Notes under the pieces: generated by a model | Databases searched by the model: none | The model's input: only the letters and a program-made list of their open reading frames with translations | Told to the model about the DNA's origin: nothing | Position numbers and translations under genes: made by a program | Source: an uncultured Pelagibacteraceae bacterium | Lineage (GTDB): Bacteria > Pseudomonadota > Alphaproteobacteria > Pelagibacterales > Pelagibacteraceae | Assembly: GCA_902551865.1 (NCBI GenBank) | Contig: CACDES010000002.1 | Coordinates: forward strand, 1-58,959 | Direction of reading: 5' to 3' | DNA: 58,959 nt | Shown: piece after piece, positions 1-11,088 of the stretch | Numbering within the stretch: the first letter of the stretch is position 1 | How the letters are laid out: each line of letters opens with the position of its first letter

Positions 1-525
1 GAATTTATAGTAAGAAACATTGCAACAGGATCTTTGACTAAAAGATTAGATATTCCAGAAGGAACTGTTTTGGAAAAACCATTGTTGGAATATTGCTATA
101 AAAAGGATGAACTTGAAGATCCTCTTATTTCAAAAGAACATATATATTCTTTTGGTTGGGCAACCCAAAAGGAAATAGAAGATATAAACAGAACTACTTT
201 GAGAATTAACGATTTATTACTTGGTATGTTTAGAGGTATAGGTATTAAATTAGTAGACTTTAAAATTGAATATGGCAAAGCTTGGAATAAAGATACTGAT
301 GAAAAAGAAATTGTACTTGCTGATGAAATTAGTCCTGATACTTGCAGGCTATGGGATGTAAAAACTGAAAAAAAATTAGATAAAGATAGATTTAGAAAAG
401 ATTTGGGTAATATTATTCAAGGATATCAAGAAGTAGCTAGAAGATTAAATATCATGCCGGAGGAAACAAACATTAGCGAAGTTAATTTCGGTAAAACAAC
501 ATCGATTAAATTTAAAAAAAAATAA
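1..525 (+). CDS. purC: Phosphoribosylaminoimidazole-succinocarboxamide synthase, 5'-truncated by window edge
   Basis: Open frame from base 1 (EFIVRNIATGSLTKR...) with SAICAR synthase motifs; followed by purS, purQ, purL. Confidence 0.95.
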   Translation, partial: EFIVRNIATGSLTKRLDIPEGTVLEKPLLEYCYKKDELEDPLISKEHIYSFGWATQKEIEDINRTTLRINDLLLGMFRGIGIKLVDFKIEYGKAWNKDTDEKEIVLADEISPDTCRLWDVKTEKKLDKDRFRKDLGNIIQGYQEVARRLNIMPEETNISEVNFGKTTSIKFKKK

Positions 526-526
526 A

Positions 527-766
527 TTGAAATTTTCAGTCACAGTAACATTAAAGAAAGATGTGCTAGATCCACAAGGGAAAGTTGTCCAAAATACTTT
601 ACACAATCTAGGCATGGAAAATCTAAAAAGCATCAGACAAGGCAAATATTTTGAAATAGAGCTAGATGATAATGATCAAAAAAAAGCAGAAAAAAAAATA
701 GATGAAATGTGTAAAAAACTCTTAGCTAATTTGATTATAGAAGATTACAAGGTAAATAAAATTTAA
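527..766 (+). CDS. purS: Phosphoribosylformylglycinamidine synthase subunit PurS (TTG start)
   Basis: 79 aa PurS-like (VTLKKDVLDPQGKVVQNTLHNLG) between purC and purQ. Confidence 0.95.
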   Translation: MKFSVTVTLKKDVLDPQGKVVQNTLHNLGMENLKSIRQGKYFEIELDDNDQKKAEKKIDEMCKKLLANLIIEDYKVNKI

Positions 767-1443
767 TGAAGTCATCAGTAATTGTTTTTCCAGGTTCTAA
801 TTGTGATAGAGACATTGCTATTGCTTTAGAAAAAATGCAATTTAAAAACCAAATGGTTTGGCATAAAGAAACAAAATTACCCAAGTCTGATTTAATCGTT
901 GTTCCAGGAGGATTTTCTTATGGAGATTATTTAAGATCTGGAGCAATTGCTGGCAAATCATTGATAATAAATGAGGTTATAAAAGCAGCTAATGAAGGAT
1001 GTCTAATATTAGGAATATGTAATGGTTTTCAAATATTAACAGAGACAGGTTTGTTAAAAGGAATTCTATTGAGAAACAAAAATTTGAAATTTATCAACGA
1101 GGACATAAACATTAAAGTTATTAATAATAATACTAAATTTTCAAATAAATATAAAGAAAATCAAGTTTTAAAAATTAATATTGCTCATAATGAAGGAAGT
1201 TATTTTACAAACTCCGACCATATGAAAGAGTTAAAAAATGAAAATTTAATAGCATTTAAATATTGTGACAAAAATGGAAACATAAATGAAAATTCTAATC
1301 CTAATGGCTCTTTAGAAAATATTGCTGGAATATTTAATTCAAAAAAAAATATTTTAGGAATGATGCCGCATCCCGAAAGAATGACTGACAAACTAATCTC
1401 TAATACAGATGGTGTTAACTTATTTTCAAGTTTGTTAAAATAA
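766..1443 (+). CDS. purQ: Phosphoribosylformylglycinamidine synthase subunit PurQ
   Basis: Class I glutaminase motifs ([31 protein letters not shown]). Confidence 0.97.
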   Translation: MKSSVIVFPGSNCDRDIAIALEKMQFKNQMVWHKETKLPKSDLIVVPGGFSYGDYLRSGAIAGKSLIINEVIKAANEGCLILGICNGFQILTETGLLKGILLRNKNLKFINEDINIKVINNNTKFSNKYKENQVLKINIAHNEGSYFTNSDHMKELKNENLIAFKYCDKNGNINENSNPNGSLENIAGIFNSKKNILGMMPHPERMTDKLISNTDGVNLFSSLLK

Positions 1444-1447
1444 AATA

Positions 1448-3628
1448 ATGAAAATTACTAACAAAGTAATAGAACAACATGGTCTGAAACCAGAAGAGTA
1501 TTCTAACATTAAAAAAATTTTAAAAAGAGAGCCTAATTTATTAGAGCTTGGAATTTTTTCTGCAATGTGGAATGAACATTGTTCTTATAAGTCTTCAAGA
1601 AAACATCTCAAAAATTTACCTACAACAGGAAAACAAGTTATTCAAGGGCCTGGTGAAAATGCAGGTGTCGTTGATATTGGTGATGATGATGCCATTGTTT
1701 TCAAAATAGAAAGCCATAATCATCCTTCTTTTATTGAACCTTATCAAGGAGCTGCTACTGGAGTTGGTGGAATATTAAGAGATGTATTTACTATGGGAGC
1801 GAGACCAATAGCACTTCTAAATTCAATACATTTTGGCTCTCCCGATCATTTTAAAACAAAAAGTTTATTAAATGGAGTTGTTTCTGGAATTGGAGGCTAT
1901 GGAAATTGCATTGGTATACCTACCGTAGCAGGAGAAACAAAGTTTAATAAAACATATAATGAAAATATTTTAGTCAATGCTATGGCTGTTGGTCATGCAA
2001 AAAAAAATAAAATTTTTTATTCTAAAGCCAAAGGTTTAAATAAATCAGTTGTTTACGTTGGATCTAAAACAGGTCGGGATGGAATTCATGGTGCATCAAT
2101 GGCTTCTGCAGAATTTGATGACAATTCTGAAGAAAAGAAACCCACTGTACAAGTTGGAGATCCTTTTACAGAAAAATTATTGATGGAAGCTTGTTTAGAG
2201 CTAATGAAAGACAATTCTATTATTTCAATTCAAGATATGGGCGCTGCAGGGCTTACTTCCTCAAGTGTTGAAATGGCATCAAAAGGTGAATTAGGGATTG
2301 AACTGCATTTGGATAAAGTGCCTTGCAGAGAGGAAAATATGACTCCTTACGAAATGATGTTGTCTGAAAGCCAAGAAAGAATGTTAATTATTCTTGAGGA
2401 CGGCAAAGAAAATCATGCAAAAAAAATATTTAAAAAATGGGATCTTGATTTTGTGATTATTGGAAAAACTACAGACACAAATAAATTAACTCTTAAATAT
2501 AATGATGAAATTCAAGGTGAAATACCTTTGGATGCATTAGCATCAAAGGCACCAGTTTATGATAGAAAATGGATAAAAAAAAAAATAACTAAAAATAAAA
2601 TTGATTTTAAAAAAATAAAAAAGATAAAAATAGAAGATGCCTTAATTAAGATTTTATCTTCTGCAAATCATTCAAACAAAAAATGGATTACAAGTCAGTA
2701 TGATCAAATGGTAATGTGCGATACAGCGCAAAGATCTGGTTCGGATGCTGCAATAATAAGAATTCACAATAAAGAAAAAGCAATAGCTGTTACTGTAGAC
2801 TCGTCTACAAATTATTGCAAAGCCCACCCTTTAACCGGAGGTAAACAAATTGTTTGTGAAAATTGGAGAAACTTAATTTCTGTTGGTGCTCAACCTATAG
2901 CTATAACGAATTGCTTAAATTTTGGTAATCCTGAAGATCCAAAAATAATGGGCGAGTTTGCTGAATGCTTAATTGGTATAAAAGAGTCATGTGAATTTTT
3001 AAATTATCCAGTAGTTTCTGGAAATGTTTCTTTTTACAATGGAACAAATAAAAAAAATATTTCACCAACACCAGTTATTGGTGGAGTTGGATTAATCCAA
3101 AAATTAAAAAAACCTATTGATCATAAATTTAAAAAAAACAATAGTTTCATAATTGTAGTTGGTAAAACTTTTGGACATATTGAGCAAAGTGTTTTTCTTG
3201 AAGAAGTTCATTCAATTATAGATGGTCAACCACCAGAAATAAATTTAATAAATGAAAAAAATAATGGAGAAAATGTCCTTGAAATAATTAAAAAAAATTT
3301 AGTTAATGCTGTGCATGATGTTTCAAGCGGCGGTTTAATTCTTGCATTAGCGGAGATGTCTATGGGATCAGAGTATGGTGTAAAAATTAACAAGCCTAAG
3401 CATCTAACAAATTTATTAAAGTATTTTTTTGGTGAAGACCAAGGAAGATATATTTTAGAAATTGATAAAAATAATTTGGAAAAAGTCGAAAAAATATTAA
3501 AAAATAACAATATTTTTTATGAGAATATTGGCTTAACTCAAAAAGAGTATTTTGAAATTGAAAAAGAGATGAGAATAGATATTAAAGAGCTGTATAAAAT
3601 AAATAATCAATGGTATAATAATTATTAA
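1448..3628 (+). CDS. purL: Phosphoribosylformylglycinamidine synthase subunit PurL
   Basis: 726 aa small-type PurL ([35 protein letters not shown]). Confidence 0.98.
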   Translation: MKITNKVIEQHGLKPEEYSNIKKILKREPNLLELGIFSAMWNEHCSYKSSRKHLKNLPTTGKQVIQGPGENAGVVDIGDDDAIVFKIESHNHPSFIEPYQGAATGVGGILRDVFTMGARPIALLNSIHFGSPDHFKTKSLLNGVVSGIGGYGNCIGIPTVAGETKFNKTYNENILVNAMAVGHAKKNKIFYSKAKGLNKSVVYVGSKTGRDGIHGASMASAEFDDNSEEKKPTVQVGDPFTEKLLMEACLELMKDNSIISIQDMGAAGLTSSSVEMASKGELGIELHLDKVPCREENMTPYEMMLSESQERMLIILEDGKENHAKKIFKKWDLDFVIIGKTTDTNKLTLKYNDEIQGEIPLDALASKAPVYDRKWIKKKITKNKIDFKKIKKIKIEDALIKILSSANHSNKKWITSQYDQMVMCDTAQRSGSDAAIIRIHNKEKAIAVTVDSSTNYCKAHPLTGGKQIVCENWRNLISVGAQPIAITNCLNFGNPEDPKIMGEFAECLIGIKESCEFLNYPVVSGNVSFYNGTNKKNISPTPVIGGVGLIQKLKKPIDHKFKKNNSFIIVVGKTFGHIEQSVFLEEVHSIIDGQPPEINLINEKNNGENVLEIIKKNLVNAVHDVSSGGLILALAEMSMGSEYGVKINKPKHLTNLLKYFFGEDQGRYILEIDKNNLEKVEKILKNNNIFYENIGLTQKEYFEIEKEMRIDIKELYKINNQWYNNY

Positions 3629-3858
3629 TGGCTTTACCGGTAGAGGAAATTAAAAAACTTATTACTTCATCAATTCCTGATGCATCTATAGAAATAAAAG
3701 ATCTCATGGGTGATAACAATCATTATTCAGCTGTGATTAAATCTAAAATGTTTAATGGATTAAGCAAAATTGATCAGCATAAATTGGTATACAAGTCACT
3801 TAAAGGTAAAATGGGTAATGAGTTGCATGCTTTATCAATTACTACAGAAGGAAAATAA
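3628..3858 (+). CDS. BolA family protein
   Basis: 76 aa BolA-like (HYSAVIKSKMFNGLSKIDQHKLVYKSL); adjacent to monothiol glutaredoxin. Confidence 0.9.
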   Translation: MALPVEEIKKLITSSIPDASIEIKDLMGDNNHYSAVIKSKMFNGLSKIDQHKLVYKSLKGKMGNELHALSITTEGK

Positions 3859-4175
3859 TGGAAATTAAAGAAAAAATAAAAAAAATAATAGATGACAATG
3901 AAGTGTGTTTATTCATGAAAGGTACACCTGACTCTCCTCAATGTGGATTTTCAATGGCGGTATCTAATGTTCTTAAACACTTAAAAGTAAATTTTAATGG
4001 TATTAACGTCTTAGAGGATGAAGCTTTAAGACAAGGAATTAAAGATTTTAGTGATTGGCCAACTATACCTCAACTTTATATAAAGGGTGAATTTATAGGT
4101 GGAAGTGACATAGTAAAAGAAATGTTTGAAAAAGGTGAGTTAAAGAATTTATTAGTTTCAAAAAAATTAATTTAA
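3858..4175 (+). CDS. grxD: Monothiol glutaredoxin, Grx4 family
   Basis: CGFS active site (SPQCGFSMAVSNVL), WPTIPQLYI, GGSDIV. Confidence 0.95.
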   Translation: MEIKEKIKKIIDDNEVCLFMKGTPDSPQCGFSMAVSNVLKHLKVNFNGINVLEDEALRQGIKDFSDWPTIPQLYIKGEFIGGSDIVKEMFEKGELKNLLVSKKLI

Positions 4176-4433
4176 ATGCGGAACTATATTTATAAAACTA
4201 TAATTACAATAATTGCAATTATAGTAGTCTTTGAATTTACAATAGGAAAACAACTCAATCAAATAAATGAAAAAATCAACTATTTTGGAACCTCAGAAGG
4301 AAGAAAAGAAATCATAATATCATTAAAAAAAGAGATAAAAAAAGCTAATGAAAAAGAAAATTATTTAAATGATGAAGAAAGAGAATTAATAAGAAACTTT
4401 ATATTAAAAATTAAAAAAGAACTTACTCTTTAA
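4176..4433 (+). CDS. Hypothetical small membrane-anchored protein
   Basis: 85 aa, N-terminal TM segment then charged coiled region; abuts grxD. Confidence 0.6.
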   Translation: MRNYIYKTIITIIAIIVVFEFTIGKQLNQINEKINYFGTSEGRKEIIISLKKEIKKANEKENYLNDEERELIRNFILKIKKELTL

Positions 4434-4435
4434 AA

Positions 4436-6013
4436 TTATTTGCAAACATATATTTTTGCTAAAGTCAGTTTTTCTCTTGAAAAATTAATAGAGATTTTTT
4501 CGTTATGTATATTATCACATTTGTTAGGAACACCTTTATTCAATCCTCTCTCCAATAAAGCTACATAAAATGGTCTTTCATTATTTTTATGTAATTCTGT
4601 AAAAGATTTAAAGCATCTATTTTTATCAATAGTAAAAACCTTTAATCCTTCATTTCTATTTGAGATTATACAACTTTTTCTATCAAGATTTTCTTTATTT
4701 AAAAAATTTGAAATCTTTTTTGTTGATACTCCCCAATAATCGAGTTCGAATACACCATTAATTTTTGTAAAGTGTGTGAAATTATTTAACCAAATATAAT
4801 TATATGGAAAAATTTTTATATTCTGAAATAAAAAATAGAATGAGAACAAAATTAGTAGCAAGTAAGATGTTTTTTTTGAACAAAAGTACAAAGTTGACAA
4901 TGAAATTATTAATATAAGAGGAATGATAAAAAGTATTTGTCTCAGTTCATCATACAAATTAACATTAAACAAAATTAAAAAAAATATTATTGCTAAAACA
5001 GATGACAGTAAAGACCCAATTATAAACAAGTTATTTTTGTTTGAAAATATTTTTTTTTCATATATTGGAAATAAAAAAAGTCCAAAGATAATTAGAGTTG
5101 GTAATTTAAAAAATAACCATATTGGTATGTAAGAAGAAGGTAAATTTTGAGCTTTCATACATTCTCCTAGAGTAGTTGTGCAAACACTCTGAATATGTTT
5201 GCTCATAAATTCTATTGAGTAAAGAATTTTTAAAGGGTTATTCCAATAACTCGGATGAAATAGATATAGCAATAATAAAAAAAATAATAAGAATACAATA
5301 ATTTTTTTATAAAAAAATTTAACAAAAATTTTAAAATTTACTTTAAAAACATTTAAGAATATTAACAAAAATATAAAATATTCAATAAAAATCAGGACTC
5401 CACTTATTCTAATGGAAAATAAATATGCTGTTAAAAAACTTAATAAAATAATCTTTCTATCTTTAATTTTTTTCTTTTTGAGATAACTTTTAAGAATATC
5501 TACAAGATAGTATGTGCAAATTAACCAGATTGACAGGAAGGGAATATCTTTAACATTGAAATAGCTGTGCCCTAATAAATATGGGTAAGAAAAGTAAAAA
5601 ATCGTGCTTAAATAAGCGTACTGTTTATTTCTAGTAATTAAGTAAATAATTTTTTTAAGATACAAACCAGAAATAAAGAAAAATAAAAAAACTGAAGGAT
5701 GCTTATTGAGTAAAACTTTTGATGAGTCTAAAAATTCAAAACTTGTTAATAAAAAATTAGTCGGTAATTCAAATATCGAAGAAAAAAAATAAAAACCTAC
5801 ACCATAATAACCATGATACGTTTCAAGCTGACTAATATCAAAATTGCTATTTAAAAAAATATTATATATTTTTTGTTTGTTTAATTCCCACACCCAATAA
5901 CTGTGCGCTTCATCATGCGTAATTCCAACATTAAGAGATGAATAGACGCCTAAAACAAAGTAGAAAATTAAAATTGAATGAAAAATTTTTTTACTGAAGT
6001 TTAAAGTAATCAC
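4436..6013 (-). CDS. Multi-TM glycosyltransferase, GT39/ArnT-like
   Basis: 525 aa polytopic protein, N-terminal THDEAHSYWVWE acidic motif typical of GT-C transferases. Confidence 0.7.
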   Translation of the reverse strand: MITLNFSKKIFHSILIFYFVLGVYSSLNVGITHDEAHSYWVWELNKQKIYNIFLNSNFDISQLETYHGYYGVGFYFFSSIFELPTNFLLTSFEFLDSSKVLLNKHPSVFLFFFISGLYLKKIIYLITRNKQYAYLSTIFYFSYPYLLGHSYFNVKDIPFLSIWLICTYYLVDILKSYLKKKKIKDRKIILLSFLTAYLFSIRISGVLIFIEYFIFLLIFLNVFKVNFKIFVKFFYKKIIVFLLFFLLLLYLFHPSYWNNPLKILYSIEFMSKHIQSVCTTTLGECMKAQNLPSSYIPIWLFFKLPTLIIFGLFLFPIYEKKIFSNKNNLFIIGSLLSSVLAIIFFLILFNVNLYDELRQILFIIPLILIISLSTLYFCSKKTSYLLLILFSFYFLFQNIKIFPYNYIWLNNFTHFTKINGVFELDYWGVSTKKISNFLNKENLDRKSCIISNRNEGLKVFTIDKNRCFKSFTELHKNNERPFYVALLERGLNKGVPNKCDNIHNEKISINFSREKLTLAKIYVCK

Positions 6014-6017
6014 AAAT

Positions 6018-6761
6018 TTATTTTTTTCTTATAAAGCAAATATCAGAATCTGCTAAATTACCCTTATAAATTTCTATTTTATCTATATTTTTATGTAAGT
6101 AAATTTGATCATCTTTTTTAATAATACTTGAATTGAATAATTTCTTTTCTTTCAAATTTATCAACATTTGGTCAATTAAAATATGATCTATGTTTTTGTT
6201 ATAATCATAATAATTCGGATGGTTAAAATCTTCAATAATATAAATTCCTCCTTTTTTTAAATATTTAAATAAAGTGTTTAGGCTAAATAAGATATCACTT
6301 AAATAATGTGATCCGTCATCAATAATTACATTAAAAAAATTTGAATTACTTTCTGGATCTATTTTGCTTAAAATTTTTTCTACTTTTTTTTTGTCTCTAA
6401 TATTTAAACCAAACACATTTATGTTTTTTGAACTATAAATGAATTTTGAGATATTTATATCAAAACAATATACTTTTGAATTTGGAAAATATTTAACAAA
6501 TGCACTTGCTGATGCCCCTGCATATGAACCTATTTCTAAAATTTTAATTTTTTTCTGTTTTAAGTGTTTTAAATTTTGGGTGTAAAATTTTGAAAAACCA
6601 TGCCCTAGTCTTTGCGTTTTTTTAAAAATATTTGCTTTATCGCTACCATAATAATGAAATAGTTCATCCAAATTGTCTGTATTTACATTATCTGCATCAA
6701 TATTAGTTTTTTTTTTAATTTTATATAAGATTTTTCTTTTAAATAAACTAAGGAAATTCAA
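6018..6761 (-). CDS. Class I SAM-dependent methyltransferase (sugar O-methyltransferase-like, TTG start)
   Basis: LEIGSYAGASASAFVKYFPNSKVYCFDI SAM motif; IIDDGSH. Confidence 0.8.
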   Translation of the reverse strand: MNFLSLFKRKILYKIKKKTNIDADNVNTDNLDELFHYYGSDKANIFKKTQRLGHGFSKFYTQNLKHLKQKKIKILEIGSYAGASASAFVKYFPNSKVYCFDINISKFIYSSKNINVFGLNIRDKKKVEKILSKIDPESNSNFFNVIIDDGSHYLSDILFSLNTLFKYLKKGGIYIIEDFNHPNYYDYNKNIDHILIDQMLINLKEKKLFNSSIIKKDDQIYLHKNIDKIEIYKGNLADSDICFIRKK

Positions 6762-7379
6762 TTATCTAGAATAATATTCTATAACAAGATTTGGTTCCAT
6801 TATAATGGGATAAGGAACTTCTGAAAATTTTGGTACTCTAACTAATTTTGCAGTTTTGTTTTTATCATCCAATTGAATATATTCTGGCACATCTCTTTCT
6901 TTGCTTTGAATTGCGCCATCTATAAAAGTTAATTTTTTTGATTTATCTCTGACTTCAATTAAATCAGTTTCTTTAACTAAATAGCTAGAAATATTTACTC
7001 TTTTTTTATTAACTTTAATATGACCATGATTTATCATCTGTCTCGCAGAAAAAACGGTTGTGGCAAATTTTGCCCTATAGATCACAGTATCTAATCTACT
7101 CTCTAATAATGCAATTAAGTTCTCAGTTGTGTCACCCTTTTTGGCAAGTGCTTTCCTATAAATATTTCTAAATTGTCGTTCATTTATATTCCCATAATAA
7201 GCTTTAAGTTTTTGTTTCGCTTGTAATTGAATTCCATAATCCGTTGGCTTACCTTTTTTATTTTGTCCGTGCTGTCCTGGAGGATAAGCTCTTGAATTAA
7301 ATGGACTCTTAGGTCTACCCCATAGATTAGCTTTTAACCTACGATCAACTTTATGTTTAGATTTAAGTCTTTTTGTCAT
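6762..7379 (-). CDS. rpsD: 30S ribosomal protein S4
   Basis: 205 aa S4 ([16 protein letters not shown]-type, S4 domain [15 protein letters not shown]). Confidence 0.98.
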   Translation of the reverse strand: MTKRLKSKHKVDRRLKANLWGRPKSPFNSRAYPPGQHGQNKKGKPTDYGIQLQAKQKLKAYYGNINERQFRNIYRKALAKKGDTTENLIALLESRLDTVIYRAKFATTVFSARQMINHGHIKVNKKRVNISSYLVKETDLIEVRDKSKKLTFIDGAIQSKERDVPEYIQLDDKNKTAKLVRVPKFSEVPYPIIMEPNLVIEYYSR

Positions 7380-7419
7380 ATTTAAATGATGAGTTTTTAT
7401 AAGGTTTCAGGGGCAATTG

Positions 7420-8148
7420 TCAATTATGGTTAATATTTTTTTTGCTTAAAGAGCTAATAATACTAGCTAAAATCCTTACTTCTTTATCACTAGGCTCTAA
7501 TCTATAAATTAAATTGTTAATATTCATTATCATAGAGTGTTTTTTTTCACTTGGTACAAAAAAACCTTTTTTTTCAAGTAATCTTTTAAGATGTAAAACA
7601 AGAGATGAAATTTTAGCTTTAGAAGCAATTTTAAGATTTTTAGTATTCTTTTGAAATTTATTAAAGTTTATTAACTTAAAGATCTCATAAGATATAAGAG
7701 TTAGCGAATGTGACAAGTTTAAAGATTTAAATCTTTTTGAGGTTGGAATTTGTAAAACAAAATTTGATAAAGATAAATCATCATTTGATAAACCAGATGA
7801 TTCAGGACCAAACATAACACCAAACTTTGTATTTTTTTTTGATTTTATAATTTTTAAAAATTGATTAATTGAAATATGTTTTTTATTAATATCTCTCTTT
7901 CTTGCGCTTAAAGATATAACTATATCAAAGTCACTTATTGCATCATAAGTATTATCAAAAATATTGGCTTTTTTGATTATATTGTATGCACCAACAGATG
8001 TAACTTTAGCTTTATTATTTGGCCATGATTGCTTTGGTGAAACTATGTTTAGTTTAGAAAATCCAAAATTTTTTAAAGATCTTGCACACGCACCAATATT
8101 TTCACCAAGTTGAGGTTTTACTAAAATGAAACCAAACTTATTTTTCAT
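7420..8148 (-). CDS. TrmH/SpoU-family RNA methyltransferase (TrmJ-like)
   Basis: VKPQLGENIGACARSLKNFG, GVMFGPESSGLSNDDL, LNLSHSLTLISYE. Confidence 0.9.
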   Translation of the reverse strand: MKNKFGFILVKPQLGENIGACARSLKNFGFSKLNIVSPKQSWPNNKAKVTSVGAYNIIKKANIFDNTYDAISDFDIVISLSARKRDINKKHISINQFLKIIKSKKNTKFGVMFGPESSGLSNDDLSLSNFVLQIPTSKRFKSLNLSHSLTLISYEIFKLINFNKFQKNTKNLKIASKAKISSLVLHLKRLLEKKGFFVPSEKKHSMIMNINNLIYRLEPSDKEVRILASIISSLSKKNINHN

Positions 8149-9742
8149 TTAAATTAGCAGGAGCTTTTTCTTTGTAAAGTTTGTAGTCTAAACTGTCTAT
8201 TAAAGCTTTGAATGAGGCCTCAATGATGTTTGGAGAAACTCCAACAGTAAACCAGCTGATACCTGTTTTATCAGTGCTTTCAATTAAAACTCTGGTAGTT
8301 GCTTCTGTTCCAGTGTTTAAAATTCTTACTTTATAGTCTAATAATTTTAAATCAGAAAAAAAATTATAGTACTTTTCAACTTTTTTAAAATTAGATCTGA
8401 TTGCATTGTCAAGAGCATTTACAGGTCCATTACCTTCACCATTACATTCAATATTTTTACCATCAATTAAAAATACTACGTTAGCTTTAGTTTTAATTTC
8501 ATCTGACTTAGCGACACTTACGTTATAACTTTTTACTTTTAAATATTCAGGAACTTTACCTAACAGTCTATTAGCTAATAATTCAAAAGAAGCGTCTGCA
8601 CCATCATAAGAATATCCGCTGAATTCTCTATCTTTAACTTCATCTAAGATTTTTTGAACTTTTGGATCCTTTGAGTCAATTTTAATACCATATTTTTCTA
8701 AACGAGAAATAATGTTTGATCTGCCAGCTTGATCAGAAACAATAATATTTCTGTGATTTCCAACTAATTTAGGGTCAACATGTTCATAAGTTTTTGGATC
8801 TTTTTGAACTGCAGATACATGTAATCCACCTTTATGAGAAAATGCAGAAGCTCCGACGTAAGCCATATTTTTATTTGGCTTCCTGTTTAAAATTTCATCT
8901 AAAAGTCGAGAACATTCTGTTAATGAAGATAATTTATCTTTTTTAATATTAATTTCATATCTGTCACAAAATGATTTTTTTAAAGTCAATGTTGGTATAA
9001 TTGACATTAAATTAGCATTTCCACATCTTTCACCTAATCCATTGATAGTTCCTTGAATTTGTCTTGCACCCGCCTCTACAGCTGCTAAAGAATTTGCCAC
9101 AGCATTTTCCGTGTCATTATGAGCATGAATACCAAGATTTTTTCCTGGAATTATTTTTGAAACTTTTGAAACTATTTCTCTAATCTCATTTGGTAAAGTG
9201 CCTCCATTAGTATCACAGAGAACTAACCATCTAGCTCCAGAGTCAAATGCTTGTTTTAAACAATCTAATGCATAACTAGGATTAGCTTTATATCCATCAA
9301 AAAAATGTTCAGCATCAAATAAAAATTCTTTTTTATTTTTAACAAAGTGTTTTGCTGTCTCTTTGATATTTTCTAAATTTTCCTCATTTTTAATCCCCAA
9401 AGCCACTTTCACATGAAAATCCCAAGTTTTTCCAACAACACATACTGCAGGAGAATTTGCATTAATTAATGAAGCTAAGCCTGGATCGTTATCTGCACTT
9501 CTTCCTGCTTTTTTTGTCATCCCAAAAGCAGTAAAAATACTTTTATTAGTTTTTGGAGGATTAGAAAAAAACTTAGTATCAATTGGATTTGCTCCAGGCC
9601 AACCTCCTTCAATGTAATCTATGCCGATATCCGATAGAACATTAGCAATTTTGTTTTTATCTTCAATTGAAAAGTCTACACCTTCTGTTTGTGCTCCGTC
9701 TCTTAAGGTAGTATCAAATATAAAAATTTTATCTTTGTTCAT
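8138..9742 (-). CDS. cimA: Citramalate synthase
   Basis: 534 aa DRE-TIM metallolyase (FDTTLRDGAQTEG, GIHAHNDTENAVANSLAAVEAGA) with LeuA-type C-terminal domain. Confidence 0.9.
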   Translation of the reverse strand: MNKDKIFIFDTTLRDGAQTEGVDFSIEDKNKIANVLSDIGIDYIEGGWPGANPIDTKFFSNPPKTNKSIFTAFGMTKKAGRSADNDPGLASLINANSPAVCVVGKTWDFHVKVALGIKNEENLENIKETAKHFVKNKKEFLFDAEHFFDGYKANPSYALDCLKQAFDSGARWLVLCDTNGGTLPNEIREIVSKVSKIIPGKNLGIHAHNDTENAVANSLAAVEAGARQIQGTINGLGERCGNANLMSIIPTLTLKKSFCDRYEINIKKDKLSSLTECSRLLDEILNRKPNKNMAYVGASAFSHKGGLHVSAVQKDPKTYEHVDPKLVGNHRNIIVSDQAGRSNIISRLEKYGIKIDSKDPKVQKILDEVKDREFSGYSYDGADASFELLANRLLGKVPEYLKVKSYNVSVAKSDEIKTKANVVFLIDGKNIECNGEGNGPVNALDNAIRSNFKKVEKYYNFFSDLKLLDYKVRILNTGTEATTRVLIESTDKTGISWFTVGVSPNIIEASFKALIDSLDYKLYKEKAPANLNEK

Positions 9743-11088
9743 TTATATTTCCAAGTAGTTTTTCCTTTTTGATCCTCAATTAAAATACCTTCTTTAAAAA
9801 GCTCGTCTCGAATTTTATCTGCTAAAGTATAATCTTCATTATTCTTAGCTTTTGTTCTTTCTTCAATTTTTTTTACAATATATCCCTCTGATAGTTTTAT
9901 TTTTTTCTTTTTTAAATTTTGCCATTCTTCTTTAGAAATATTAAATAAGCCTAAAAATCTACATGCGCTATTAAACAAAGATCTTTTTTTTTTATCGCCT
10001 GAATTAGCCTTGTTATATAGCTCGTGTATTTTTGCTATGAAACCTGGAGTATTTAAATCGTCTAATAATACTTCTACAATATCTGATATTTTTTCATCAT
10101 TTTGTTCATCATAAAGACTATACCATTTATCAATTGTGCTCTTTTGGTTATTTAAAAAATCATCATTCCAATCTAGAGGCTGACTATAATGAGCGCTCAA
10201 CAAAGCTAGTCTAACAACTTGCCCGGAATATTTATTTACTGCATCAGAAATAGAGATTATATTTCCAAGAGATTTAGACATTTTTTCATTATTAATAGTT
10301 ACAAAACCATTGTGAACCCAATAATTAGCAAAATTTTTAGTTGAATTATTACAACAAGATTGAGCTATTTCATTTTCATGGTGTGGAAAAATTAAATCAA
10401 GACCACCTCCGTGAATATCAAAAATTTTTCCTAGATATTTTTCACTCATAACTGAACATTCTAAATGCCATCCAGGTCTTCCTCTACCCCATGGAGAGTC
10501 CCAACCTGGATCTTCTTTGTTTGATGGTTTCCACAAAACAAAATCCATTGGGTTTTTTTTTAAACCTGATACTTCAATTCTTGATCCTGCTTTTAATTCA
10601 TCTAGGTTTTTATTAGATAATTTTCCATAATTCTTAAAAGAAGATACCGAAAAATATACATGCCCATTATTTTCATAAGCAAAATTTTTCTTAATCAATG
10701 AGGAAGTCATCTGAATCATTTCATTTATATGTTCAGTGGCTTTTGGTTCTTTTGTTGGTTTTAAACAATTTAGACTTTCACAATCGTTATGAAAAACTTT
10801 TGTTATACCGCTTGTTATTTCATTTATAGATTTTTTATTTTTTTTAGAAGACTCAATTATTTTATCATCTATATCAGTAATATTTCTTATATATCTTACA
10901 TTTTCCCCATAGAGTAATTTCAGTACTCTAAACAACAAATCAAAGACTACTAATGATCTTCCATTGCCAACGTGAGGAATATCATAAACAGTTGGTCCAC
11001 ATGCGTATAAAGAAATTTTTTTTGAGTCAATTGGTTTAAAAATTTCTTTTCTTCTTGTTAGGGAATTTGTTAATTGAAGATTATTCAT
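9739..11088 (-). CDS. cysS: Cysteine--tRNA ligase
   Basis: YACGPTVYDIPHVGNGRS, GWHLECSVMSEKYLG, KMSKSLGN. Confidence 0.97.
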   Translation of the reverse strand: MNNLQLTNSLTRRKEIFKPIDSKKISLYACGPTVYDIPHVGNGRSLVVFDLLFRVLKLLYGENVRYIRNITDIDDKIIESSKKNKKSINEITSGITKVFHNDCESLNCLKPTKEPKATEHINEMIQMTSSLIKKNFAYENNGHVYFSVSSFKNYGKLSNKNLDELKAGSRIEVSGLKKNPMDFVLWKPSNKEDPGWDSPWGRGRPGWHLECSVMSEKYLGKIFDIHGGGLDLIFPHHENEIAQSCCNNSTKNFANYWVHNGFVTINNEKMSKSLGNIISISDAVNKYSGQVVRLALLSAHYSQPLDWNDDFLNNQKSTIDKWYSLYDEQNDEKISDIVEVLLDDLNTPGFIAKIHELYNKANSGDKKKRSLFNSACRFLGLFNISKEEWQNLKKKKIKLSEGYIVKKIEERTKAKNNEDYTLADKIRDELFKEGILIEDQKGKTTWKYK

